This document shows, piece by piece, positions 54,853-59,747 of a stretch of 59,747 bases of DNA. Positions within the stretch are counted from its first letter, which is position 1, and the number at the start of each line of letters is the position of its first letter. The position numbers and the translations under genes are program-made. The notes under the pieces were generated by a model. The model ran no database searches. It was not told where the DNA came from and worked only from the letters and a program-made list of their open reading frames with translations. This stretch comes from a virus, in the IMG/VR virus record IMGVR_UViG_3300050821_002577, positions 1 to 59,747 of that record; one strand, written 5' to 3'.

Positions 54853-55028
54853 CTGGTCTCCTAAAAATACTGCCGACACCGAGTACATCCGGCGCGAGGC
54901 ACCCGACTCATTATGGCTGGCCCCTGGCCGGGATTTTGGTGGCGCAGCTTGCCCGCCGGCAGCAACAGAAGCATCGCAAAAATCGCGTTCTTATGTCAAC
55001 CCTTTATGTGGATATAGGGTGAGATTGT
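54853..55028. other. Spacer upstream of the integrase, candidate attP or promoter
   Basis: 176 bases without a gene. On the minus strand TTGACA (about 54998-54993) is a good -35 element, with no clear -10. No tRNA-like 3' end is visible, so an attachment site inside a tRNA gene cannot be shown. attP may lie here or between integrase and nuclease. Confidence 0.35.
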
Positions 55029-55577
55029 TCAGCCCCATTGTGCGGCCATTGCGGATGCAATTCCTACGTAGGTGCGGCTGCGGTTTTTCCAGCGTTCGGG
55101 CGACGGGGGTTCACGCCATACCCGTCCCTGCCGTCCCTCGACAATCCTGGTTGGCTCCAATCTTGGCAAGCCGCGTAACCAAAGGCATGTTGCTTTCGTC
55201 TCGCCATGTCCAAACTGCCAAGGTTGAATTATCTGGTCAGGGCGACGAATGCGAGTGCTGATAACAGACACGGGATTTTCAAGAGCAATCCGAGGTATGG
55301 GCGCATCCATAAGCGCCCTAACAAAGTCGAGCGCAGCAGCTTGTTCCGTTCGCTTTTCAGCGAACCAGCGTGCGCCGGAAACTGCCAAATGAGTACACGG
55401 AGGATGAGCCACCATGATATCCCAACCGTCACGCAGGCGGTCCAATATGTTGGACTGGAAATGATGCTCATCGTTGTCCTCAGCCGGCAATAGGTCGCAG
55501 GACCATGCGTCATGACCGCGCTCACGGAAGGCGTGGCGCACAACACCGGAAAACTCGCAGGCGACTAGAACTCGCAT
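55029..55577 (-). CDS. Cytosine-C5 methyltransferase-like phage protein
   Basis: A 182-residue protein starting MRVLVACEFSGVVRHAFRER, with the catalytic-type PPC at 59-61 (AHPPCTHLAV) and ENP at 100-102 (ALENPVS), in the order of C5 methyltransferase motifs. It is too short for a target-recognition domain, as in a known class of phage proteins annotated as DNA cytosine methylase. Activity is unproven. Last gene of the leftward array before the integrase. Confidence 0.7.
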   Translation of the reverse strand: MRVLVACEFSGVVRHAFRERGHDAWSCDLLPAEDNDEHHFQSNILDRLRDGWDIMVAHPPCTHLAVSGARWFAEKRTEQAAALDFVRALMDAPIPRIALENPVSVISTRIRRPDQIIQPWQFGHGETKATCLWLRGLPRLEPTRIVEGRQGRVWREPPSPERWKNRSRTYVGIASAMAAQWG

Positions 55578-55584
55578 GTTTACC

Positions 55585-55938
55585 CTATCGATGAATAAGA
55601 CGCTGAGCCGTGTACCTTTGGGCCGGCCCCTCATCCCCCAAAAGGCTTTCGCCTTTGATCGGAATTAACCAACCTTGTTTGACCATGCGGTTGAATGCCC
55701 CTGCACCGAGTTCCGACCCGTCGCGTTTTCCGCTGTTAATGACCACACCATCGTCGTAGCTGTAGAGCGGATTGGTGCCCTCTCTCATGGTGACTTGGAC
55801 GTACCCGCGCGCCGCGCGGCGCAGTATAGCTACCTCATGCGGGGAAGGCATCGGTTCCCGTATTTCTTTCCCGGTCACGGCGTTCCGCCTGACATGCTTA
55901 GACCTTTCCAGAATCGAATGAGGGGACGTATTTTCCAT
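55585..55938 (-). CDS. Hypothetical protein, 117 aa, possible winged-helix type
   Basis: A 117-residue basic protein (SKHVRRNAVTGKEIREPMPS; FNRMVKQGWLIPIKGESLLG). The helix and basic turn LGAGAFNRMVKQGWL recall small winged-helix or MarR-like readers. GGAGG leader. No family assigned. Confidence 0.65.
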   Translation of the reverse strand: MENTSPHSILERSKHVRRNAVTGKEIREPMPSPHEVAILRRAARGYVQVTMREGTNPLYSYDDGVVINSGKRDGSELGAGAFNRMVKQGWLIPIKGESLLGDEGPAQRYTAQRLIHR

Positions 55939-56093
55939 CAACAATCCTCCGGCTCAAAGAAATCATCATCGTTTCTGGCCTCTAAAACTCTGTCTATGAA
56001 CTCCGCCAAATCTTCGTCGGTCGGCTCTCGCTTCCGGCCGATCCATTGGCTGCGGAATTCTTCAAGGAGCGCCCAAGCTTCGTTGCTTGCCAC
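55938..56093 (-). CDS. Small acidic protein, 51 aa
   Basis: MASNEAWALLEEFRSQWIGR then EPTDEDLAEFIDRVLEARND, fully helical and acidic. GTG start with AGGGG nine bases upstream, and TGATG overlap with the next gene. Below usual ORF cut-off but well coupled. Confidence 0.6.
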   Translation of the reverse strand: MASNEAWALLEEFRSQWIGRKREPTDEDLAEFIDRVLEARNDDDFFEPEDC

Positions 56094-56102
56094 GTCATTC
56101 CC

Positions 56103-56378
56103 CTATGCGTCGATAGGGTGAGGCGGAGGGCATCCAATTCGATTCGACCATTCTATAAGTTTTCCAGCTATTCGCCGTGCCGTATCTGGCTCATGGAAAT
56201 GGAAGACATGGTAGCATCCGCAACCATCGTCTCCCGAATCACCAATCTCAATACGGAAGCCATTTCCAAGGCTATTCGATAAGAGGATATCTTCGTCCTG
56301 ATAGCCAGGCTCTCCACTGCGGATATGCAGAAGCTCGATTCCAGGGCGTTCTTCATCGAAAACGGTAAAGTCACTCAT
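56103..56378 (-). CDS. Hypothetical protein, 91 aa
   Basis: A 91-residue acidic protein with FDEERPGIELLHIRSGEPGY and a CGCYHVFHFHEPDTARRIAG segment near the end. Cys/His cluster could bind metal. ATG follows AGAGAAG. No family recognised. Confidence 0.65.
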   Translation of the reverse strand: MSDFTVFDEERPGIELLHIRSGEPGYQDEDILLSNSLGNGFRIEIGDSGDDGCGCYHVFHFHEPDTARRIAGKLIEWSNRIGCPPPHPIDA

Positions 56379-56384
56379 CTTCTC

Positions 56385-56621
56385 TTATCCGTTGTTAGCG
56401 CTGTAAGGGTATGAACGAGCAAGGAAATCGCCGCGTCCGTAGTACATGTTCAACCACTCAAACCATGAGTGTCCATGCTTCGTCTTCCAGTAAGGCACAT
56501 GGACACGAATAGGTTGCCCCGGTTCATCCACCGTCCGGGGCCACGCGGCAGAAAACGGAGGGGTGCCATCCTCGCAGGTTGACGCTACACCTTGTTCCTC
56601 CGACCGGATTTCATTTCTCAT
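56385..56621 (-). CDS. Hypothetical protein, 78 aa
   Basis: The minus-strand motif ATAACGCGATG marks this ATG; an in-frame ATG four codons upstream exists. Aromatic and polar (WPRTVDEPGQPIRVHVPYWK; EWLNMYYGRGDFLARSYPYS). No family recognised. Confidence 0.65.
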   Translation of the reverse strand: MRNEIRSEEQGVASTCEDGTPPFSAAWPRTVDEPGQPIRVHVPYWKTKHGHSWFEWLNMYYGRGDFLARSYPYSANNG

Positions 56622-56625
56622 CGCG

Positions 56626-56829
56626 TTATACATTCATCAAGTGATGACGAATAGCGGCGCGGATGTCATCCGCGCAGTTCTCAGAATCTCTTATTTCCCG
56701 CCGATAGATTAGCCGCTCATTTTCATTTTTAGGTTGCACAGAACGAAGCCTTGCCGCACTCGCTTCAATGGCAGAAAGCTGTCTACGCAACGCCTTTAGT
56801 GGCCATCTTTTCCAGTTCACATGCGTCAT
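56626..56829 (-). CDS. Hypothetical basic helical protein, 67 aa
   Basis: A helical protein (LKALRRQLSAIEASAARLRS; RREIRDSENCADDIRAAIRH), basic at the front. The stop overlaps the possible upstream start of the next gene. No family recognised. Confidence 0.65.
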   Translation of the reverse strand: MTHVNWKRWPLKALRRQLSAIEASAARLRSVQPKNENERLIYRREIRDSENCADDIRAAIRHHLMNV

Positions 56830-56838
56830 CGTCCTAAC

Positions 56839-57102
56839 TCACAATAGAGGTTTGTTATTCCAAGAGGCAACTTCGACTTCGCCGGCCGATGAATCTTTGG
56901 CCTCATCTTCCCGAAGCCATTTCCCCAGCAACTCAAGGTGAGCGATGAGATGAGCGAGAGTATTTGAGCGGATTCTATCGCCGAATATCTCTAGCCTGAA
57001 ACGCGTATGCAAACCGAGAATGCCGCTGCATTCATAGTGCCGTGGAGGGTTCTGTTCGTTGAAATAAGCGGCGCTCGGTGGCGTTGAGATAGGTCTCAGC
57101 AT
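56839..57102 (-). CDS. Hypothetical protein, about 87 aa
   Basis: Contains RHYECSGILGLHTRFRLEIF and NTLAHLIAHLELLGKWLRED. The start is uncertain: the ATG with GGGGAAGAGCGGAAA in front is chosen; longer starts at 57138 and 57144 overlap the upstream zinc protein. No family recognised. Confidence 0.6.
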   Translation of the reverse strand: MLRPISTPPSAAYFNEQNPPRHYECSGILGLHTRFRLEIFGDRIRSNTLAHLIAHLELLGKWLREDEAKDSSAGEVEVASWNNKPLL

Positions 57103-57127
57103 TTTCCGCTCTTCCCCTATGGACACA

Positions 57128-57508
57128 TCACGCGACATACTCATGCGAAGTCGCTGTTGGTATAGCAGGTATAGGAAAACCCGCCCATTTCTTGCGAAAA
57201 CCAACCATGAGACGGCCGAGCGGGAACCGCAGTGCGGGATATTCCCGGATGTGCTCGGCGATGTCTTCCCAGACTCCTTCGATTAAAAACCCACCGCATT
57301 CTCGCCTAAGCCATGCCTGCGCTACCAAACAATGGGAGCACGTGTGGAATTGGTACGGGTCGCCATCGTAGATTTGGAACGCGTAGTGATAGCGCTCCCC
57401 GATGGCAATGATGCGCCCGCACTCGCAGCAGCGATGTTCTTTGCGGGCCGTTACGTCCTTGCTGCGATGGATCGAAGGATAATCATCGCACTCGTCCCAC
57501 ATGCACAT
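57128..57508 (-). CDS. Zinc-binding CxxC protein, paralogue of the protein at 8071
   Basis: A 126-residue protein with HRCCECGRIIAIGERYHYAF (CxxC), FHTCSHCLVAQAWL (CxxC) and CGGFLIEGVWEDIAEHIREY. It aligns along its length with the 130-residue protein on the other early array (8071-8463). The two copies begin MCMWDE and MCMIDD. Function unknown; duplicated in one genome. Confidence 0.8.
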   Translation of the reverse strand: MCMWDECDDYPSIHRSKDVTARKEHRCCECGRIIAIGERYHYAFQIYDGDPYQFHTCSHCLVAQAWLRRECGGFLIEGVWEDIAEHIREYPALRFPLGRLMVGFRKKWAGFPIPAIPTATSHEYVA

Positions 57509-57519
57509 TGGTCACTCCG

Positions 57520-57918
57520 TTATTTGTGGATAGCGCGTTTTGTGATCAGTGCTTCGAGATTCATGACGGCTATCTCTAATTCGTCAAAACTTGCCTCCTG
57601 CTTAAATGCCTTGCGTGCGGTCTCGACTATCTCTCGTCGGGCCGCTTCAATAGACGAGTCCAGCCGATGAGATTGATAGCGAGCATTCGCGGCAATTTCC
57701 CGCGCAGCTTTTGCTTCAGGAGTGTGCGTTTTGCAATAAAGACCCTCCGGCCCGTGCCCGCGCTTTCGCTGACATTGATAATGGTAGGAATGGTTTCCTT
57801 CGCTTCTCCAGACTTCCTCTATACAACGCGCCTTATCTTCGGGTACGCCATTTGGTAGGCCAGCCCAGCAACCATAGCGCCGCTGACCAGCGATCATAGT
57901 AGGTTCACCAAAAGGCAT
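57520..57918 (-). CDS. Cys-rich hypothetical protein, 132 aa
   Basis: The front has cysteines and histidines spaced for zinc (RRYGCWAGLP, KARCIEEVW, HYQCQRKRGHGPEGLYCKTH), the back is a helix (LDSSIEAARREIVETARKAF). A second possible start is ATG at codon 8. No family recognised. Confidence 0.7.
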   Translation of the reverse strand: MPFGEPTMIAGQRRYGCWAGLPNGVPEDKARCIEEVWRSEGNHSYHYQCQRKRGHGPEGLYCKTHTPEAKAAREIAANARYQSHRLDSSIEAARREIVETARKAFKQEASFDELEIAVMNLEALITKRAIHK

Positions 57919-57924
57919 ATCGCG

Positions 57925-58098
57925 CTATTCCATAGTAGCGGCGTTTGCCGTTGCCTGGAGAACGGTATTGGCATGCGCGCGCCATTTTAGTTTGGTCGTG
58001 TTCGGTAATGTCTCCCAAGCGTTCAGACGCTTACCGGATTGCAGGCGCTCGCGGAGCGCCTTCGCGCCGGCCTCAACCATTTCGGCGGTCACTTTCAC
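57925..58098 (-). CDS. Small helical protein, 57 aa
   Basis: GTG start overlapping the previous stop (GTGA). VEAGAKALRERLQSGKRLNA then TLPNTTKLKWRAHANTVLQA. Helical, basic. No family recognised. Confidence 0.6.
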   Translation of the reverse strand: MKVTAEMVEAGAKALRERLQSGKRLNAWETLPNTTKLKWRAHANTVLQATANAATME

Positions 58099-58364
58099 TG
58101 AGCGGCCCTCACGGCAGCCTCGCCCAGCGGACCAAGCTGTTCGACGAGCAACTGCGCCTTGCGCTCAAGCTCCCGGCGTTCCTTAGCCTTGTCTGGGTCT
58201 TCCAGCGCCAGTTTGACGGCACGCTTCAGAACCTTCAGATCGTCCTTGTCGAGCGCGTCCCTGGCGGACTGCCAAAGCGCCTTCAGGTCTTCCCGTCGCT
58301 CGGCGATCTCGCCCTCGATCTGCATGATGCGGTCGAAGTGCGGCTTCTCAGCGATGTTGGTCAT
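58095..58364 (-). CDS. GapR/DUF2312-like DNA-binding protein
   Basis: An 89-residue coiled-coil protein. RIMQIEGEIAERREDLKALW followed by KDDLKVLKRAVKLALEDPDK and RELERKAQLLVEQLG lines up with GapR, an alphaproteobacterial nucleoid protein that senses overtwisted DNA. The N-terminal basic part is shorter than in GapR. Start is placed at MTNIAEKPH; it overlaps the upstream gene by 17 bases. Confidence 0.6.
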   Translation of the reverse strand: MTNIAEKPHFDRIMQIEGEIAERREDLKALWQSARDALDKDDLKVLKRAVKLALEDPDKAKERRELERKAQLLVEQLGPLGEAAVRAAQ

Positions 58365-58539
58365 TGATATCTCCGAATTCGTAGCGAGTCTCCCATCGGG
58401 AGTATTTATCGGCTTCCAGTGTGATGCCGTCTGGAAAGCGAACACCGTAGCGGCGACGACCGAAATAGTCGTCGAGCCAATCGGCCATGACGAACTCGCC
58501 GGATCGCGGGTCCTTGGTCATCTGTCGATAACTGCTCAC
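58348..58539 (-). CDS. Hypothetical protein, 63 aa
   Basis: MSSYRQMTKDPRSGEFVMAD then FPDGITLEADKYSRWETRYE. GTG start with AGGAG seven bases upstream. Beta-rich. No family recognised. Confidence 0.65.
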   Translation of the reverse strand: MSSYRQMTKDPRSGEFVMADWLDDYFGRRRYGVRFPDGITLEADKYSRWETRYEFGDINDQHR

Positions 58540-58551
58540 GATCTGCTCCTA

Positions 58552-58725
58552 TTAGGCAATAGAGCGTTGAGCGTCACGAAATTCTCGTAGGTCTTTCTCG
58601 ATCTCCAAAGCTTTCGTCAGAAGCGCCTGAGCCTCGCATTCAAGCTTGTGCGCTTTAGCGCGCAATTGCGACGCTTGCCAATGAAGATTGAGCGCGTCGC
58701 GGGTCTCATTATTCGGCAAGCCCAT
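58552..58725 (-). CDS. Small coiled-coil protein, 57 aa
   Basis: A single long helix (LNLHWQASQLRAKAHKLECE; LLTKALEIEKDLREFRDAQR). The ATG follows AAGGTA. Not captured by usual ORF size limits. Role unknown. Confidence 0.6.
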   Translation of the reverse strand: MGLPNNETRDALNLHWQASQLRAKAHKLECEAQALLTKALEIEKDLREFRDAQRSIA

Positions 58726-58747
58726 TACCTTATCTCCGCATTACGTT

Positions 58748-58951
58748 TCAATAAAAGCTGCCACCTTCCGCCGCTCTCCGGCATCGAACGGCGCTTTGGC
58801 GAAAGAAACCAATATTGGTATAAGCGCCTTCGCGTTCGGTTATGGTTGCAATATCATCGAACCGGGATGCCGCCGCAAAAAGTGCGTCCCGCATTTGATC
58901 TTGTTCGCGACAGAGAGCGTCCAGCTCCGCTCGGGTTATCAACTTTATCAC
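58748..58951 (-). CDS. Hypothetical helical protein, 67 aa
   Basis: MIKLITRAELDALCREQDQM and RFDDIATITEREGAYTNIGF, helical with a basic end (RCRRAAEGGSFY). Weak ribosome binding site. No family recognised. Confidence 0.6.
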   Translation of the reverse strand: MIKLITRAELDALCREQDQMRDALFAAASRFDDIATITEREGAYTNIGFFRQSAVRCRRAAEGGSFY

Positions 58952-58963
58952 GCTATCCTCACT

Positions 58964-59077
58964 TCAGGTGACGTTGGGGCGGGTAGCGGGCGAGTCCGGC
59001 GTGTCTGCGGACTCGCCCGCGCCCTGTACAGGATCGTACCTGTCGCCGGACACGTCGGCTGAGTGTAGTCCTGTCAT
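58964..59077 (-). CDS. Possible small protein, 37 aa
   Basis: MTGLHSADVSGDRYDPVQGA then ESADTPDSPATRPNVT, hydrophilic and probably disordered. The leader GAGGGTTAGCGAG precedes the ATG. Support is weak. Confidence 0.4.
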   Translation of the reverse strand: MTGLHSADVSGDRYDPVQGAGESADTPDSPATRPNVT

Positions 59078-59081
59078 CTCG

Positions 59082-59294
59082 CTAACCCTCAATAAGGTGG
59101 CTTCTCGCAACCAGCGCCGCCTCATAGGCCGCTGTAGCAGCCGCATAGCGGACCTGCGCCTGACGATAACCGAGATCGATAGAGATCAATTCTTCGGCGG
59201 TTTTCCCGTAGGTATTTTGTAAACTCCAACACTCGTAGGTCTTTTGAGCGTCGAGTTTTTCCTGGCAGAGTTTGATGAGGAGATCATTGGTCAT
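59082..59294 (-). CDS. Hypothetical helical protein, 70 aa
   Basis: A protein with NDLLIKLCQEKLDAQKTYEC and GYRQAQVRYAAATAAYEAAL, all alpha. It starts after GGAATAAGGTAATC. No family recognised. Confidence 0.65.
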   Translation of the reverse strand: MTNDLLIKLCQEKLDAQKTYECWSLQNTYGKTAEELISIDLGYRQAQVRYAAATAAYEAALVARSHLIEG

Positions 59295-59301
59295 GATTAC
59301 C

Positions 59302-59502
59302 TTATTCCTTCATAGAGTTCTGTTGCACCTGAGCAAGAGCCAAGACGATGCTCTTAGGTATAGGGGCCGGGGTTCCCCGTCCTCGCGTATAGCCTATCTC
59401 ATAGTCCAGCAGCCGGCTTTGGCTGATCCCTAACTCAACGGCCATTTCGCGGCGCGTCATTCCAAGGCGCTCACGCAGCGCCGCAAGTTCAGTGTGCGTC
59501 AT
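59302..59502 (-). CDS. Small XRE-family HTH protein
   Basis: A 66-residue helix-turn-helix protein: HTELAALRERLGMTRREMAV, ELGISQSRLLDYEIGYTRGR, SIVLALAQVQQ. It lacks a dimerisation or cleavage domain, so it resembles a Cro-like regulator more than a CI repressor. It lies 0.6 kb from the operator-like region across the circle join and could bind it. Confidence 0.8.
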   Translation of the reverse strand: MTHTELAALRERLGMTRREMAVELGISQSRLLDYEIGYTRGRGTPAPIPKSIVLALAQVQQNSMKE

Positions 59503-59504
59503 TG

Positions 59505-59720
59505 TTATCCGCGACAGGTCTGTTGAATGCGATGACGACGATACGTGCCGTTCTTATCAGGTCGCCACTCATCGATCACATAGTGAAATAGTGATTGAAA
59601 GCGCGCGGCCTCGCGCGCGGCCTCTACCGTTGTAAACCATTGCGCCTCCGGCTCGCCCGGATCACGATAGCCTACATTGGTGAGGCGATTATTGAGAGTT
59701 GGCGCGACCATCTTAGGCAA
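59505..59720 (-). CDS. Hypothetical protein, 71 aa, spans the circle join
   Basis: Begins PKMVAPTLNNRLTNVGYRDP with a TTG start (an ATG is three codons later) and has the pattern DPGEPEAQWFTTVEAAREAA. Its 5' part lies in the terminal repeat and is copied at 1-71. No family recognised. Confidence 0.65.
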   Translation of the reverse strand: MPKMVAPTLNNRLTNVGYRDPGEPEAQWFTTVEAAREAARFQSLFHYVIDEWRPDKNGTYRRHRIQQTCRG

Positions 59721-59747
59721 CCGCCTTGACGTTCGCGCGAACGATCT
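59650..59747. repeat. Terminal direct repeat, right copy
   Basis: Identical to bases 1-98. Joining both copies gives a continuous leftward array from base 336 into 59720. Confidence 0.95.

Noticed and set aside
54853-55028. tRNA fragment or attP core upstream of the integrase
   Set aside because: No T-loop (GGTTCGAATCC) or other tRNA 3' end seen. The core could not be identified without a host genome.

Overview
The window is a complete genome of a temperate tailed phage with a P22-type head and tail-completion module, so a podovirus-like morphology is expected. The first 98 bases recur exactly as the last 98 bases, which is how a circular or circularly permuted genome looks after linear assembly; the unique length is then 59,649 bp. 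Almost every base is coding, genes overlap by ATGA, TGATG or TAATG, and there is a tyrosine integrase. The GC-rich composition and a GapR/DUF2312-like protein suggest an alphaproteobacterial host, but this is only an inference. I found no tRNA gene, no DNA polymerase gene and no CRISPR array.

Layout. (1) A divergent control region (337-462) with three near-identical palindromic operator-like sites separates two arrays of small genes. The rightward array (463-12060, about 40 genes) carries a Cro/CI-type HTH protein, a Gp157-like protein, a probable single-strand-annealing recombination protein, a minimal SPFH-like membrane protein, zinc-binding small proteins and, at its far end, a small lysozyme-like protein. 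The leftward array (336 back through the circle join to 55029) carries a small HTH protein, a GapR-like protein, a zinc-binding protein that is a paralogue of one in the rightward array, and a cytosine-methyltransferase-like protein. It is followed by the integrase and a VRR-NUC nuclease. (2) The leftward late block (50145 down to 12064) reads from a VirE-like primase-helicase through small and large terminase, portal, scaffold, P22-fold coat protein, gp4- and gp10-like tail completion proteins, three ejection proteins, four tail fibre or spike-type proteins and a lysis cassette with a GH25 lysozyme. (3) A short rightward block (50398-53465) carries an N6-adenine-type methyltransferase, a DUF2829/Tad2-like protein, a DUF6197-like protein and an XRE regulator.

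What stands out. The late block contains an unusual set of enzymes among virion genes: a glycosyltransferase fused to a TylF-type O-methyltransferase, a second glycosyltransferase, another SAM methyltransferase, an aspartyl-hydroxylase-type 2OG oxygenase next to a cupin, and a PurD-like ATP-grasp ligase. Together they suggest a virion or surface-glycan modification pathway. All four tail fibre or spike-type genes downstream begin with a Sec signal peptide, and one of them also ends in a transmembrane segment after an S74 chaperone domain. These are not normal features of cytoplasmically assembled tail proteins. An EndoVII-type HNH gene sits directly behind the coat gene and its ribosome binding site is buried in a perfect 12-bp hairpin. 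Small early genes share an 11-bp start-associated motif (ATAA-S-R-CGATG) that includes the start codon.

How the parts fit. The operator region probably sets the lysis-lysogeny balance. The early arrays supply recombination, host takeover, anti-defence and DNA methylation functions. The late block packages DNA by a terminase, builds a P22-like capsid, modifies and decorates virions, and lyses the host.
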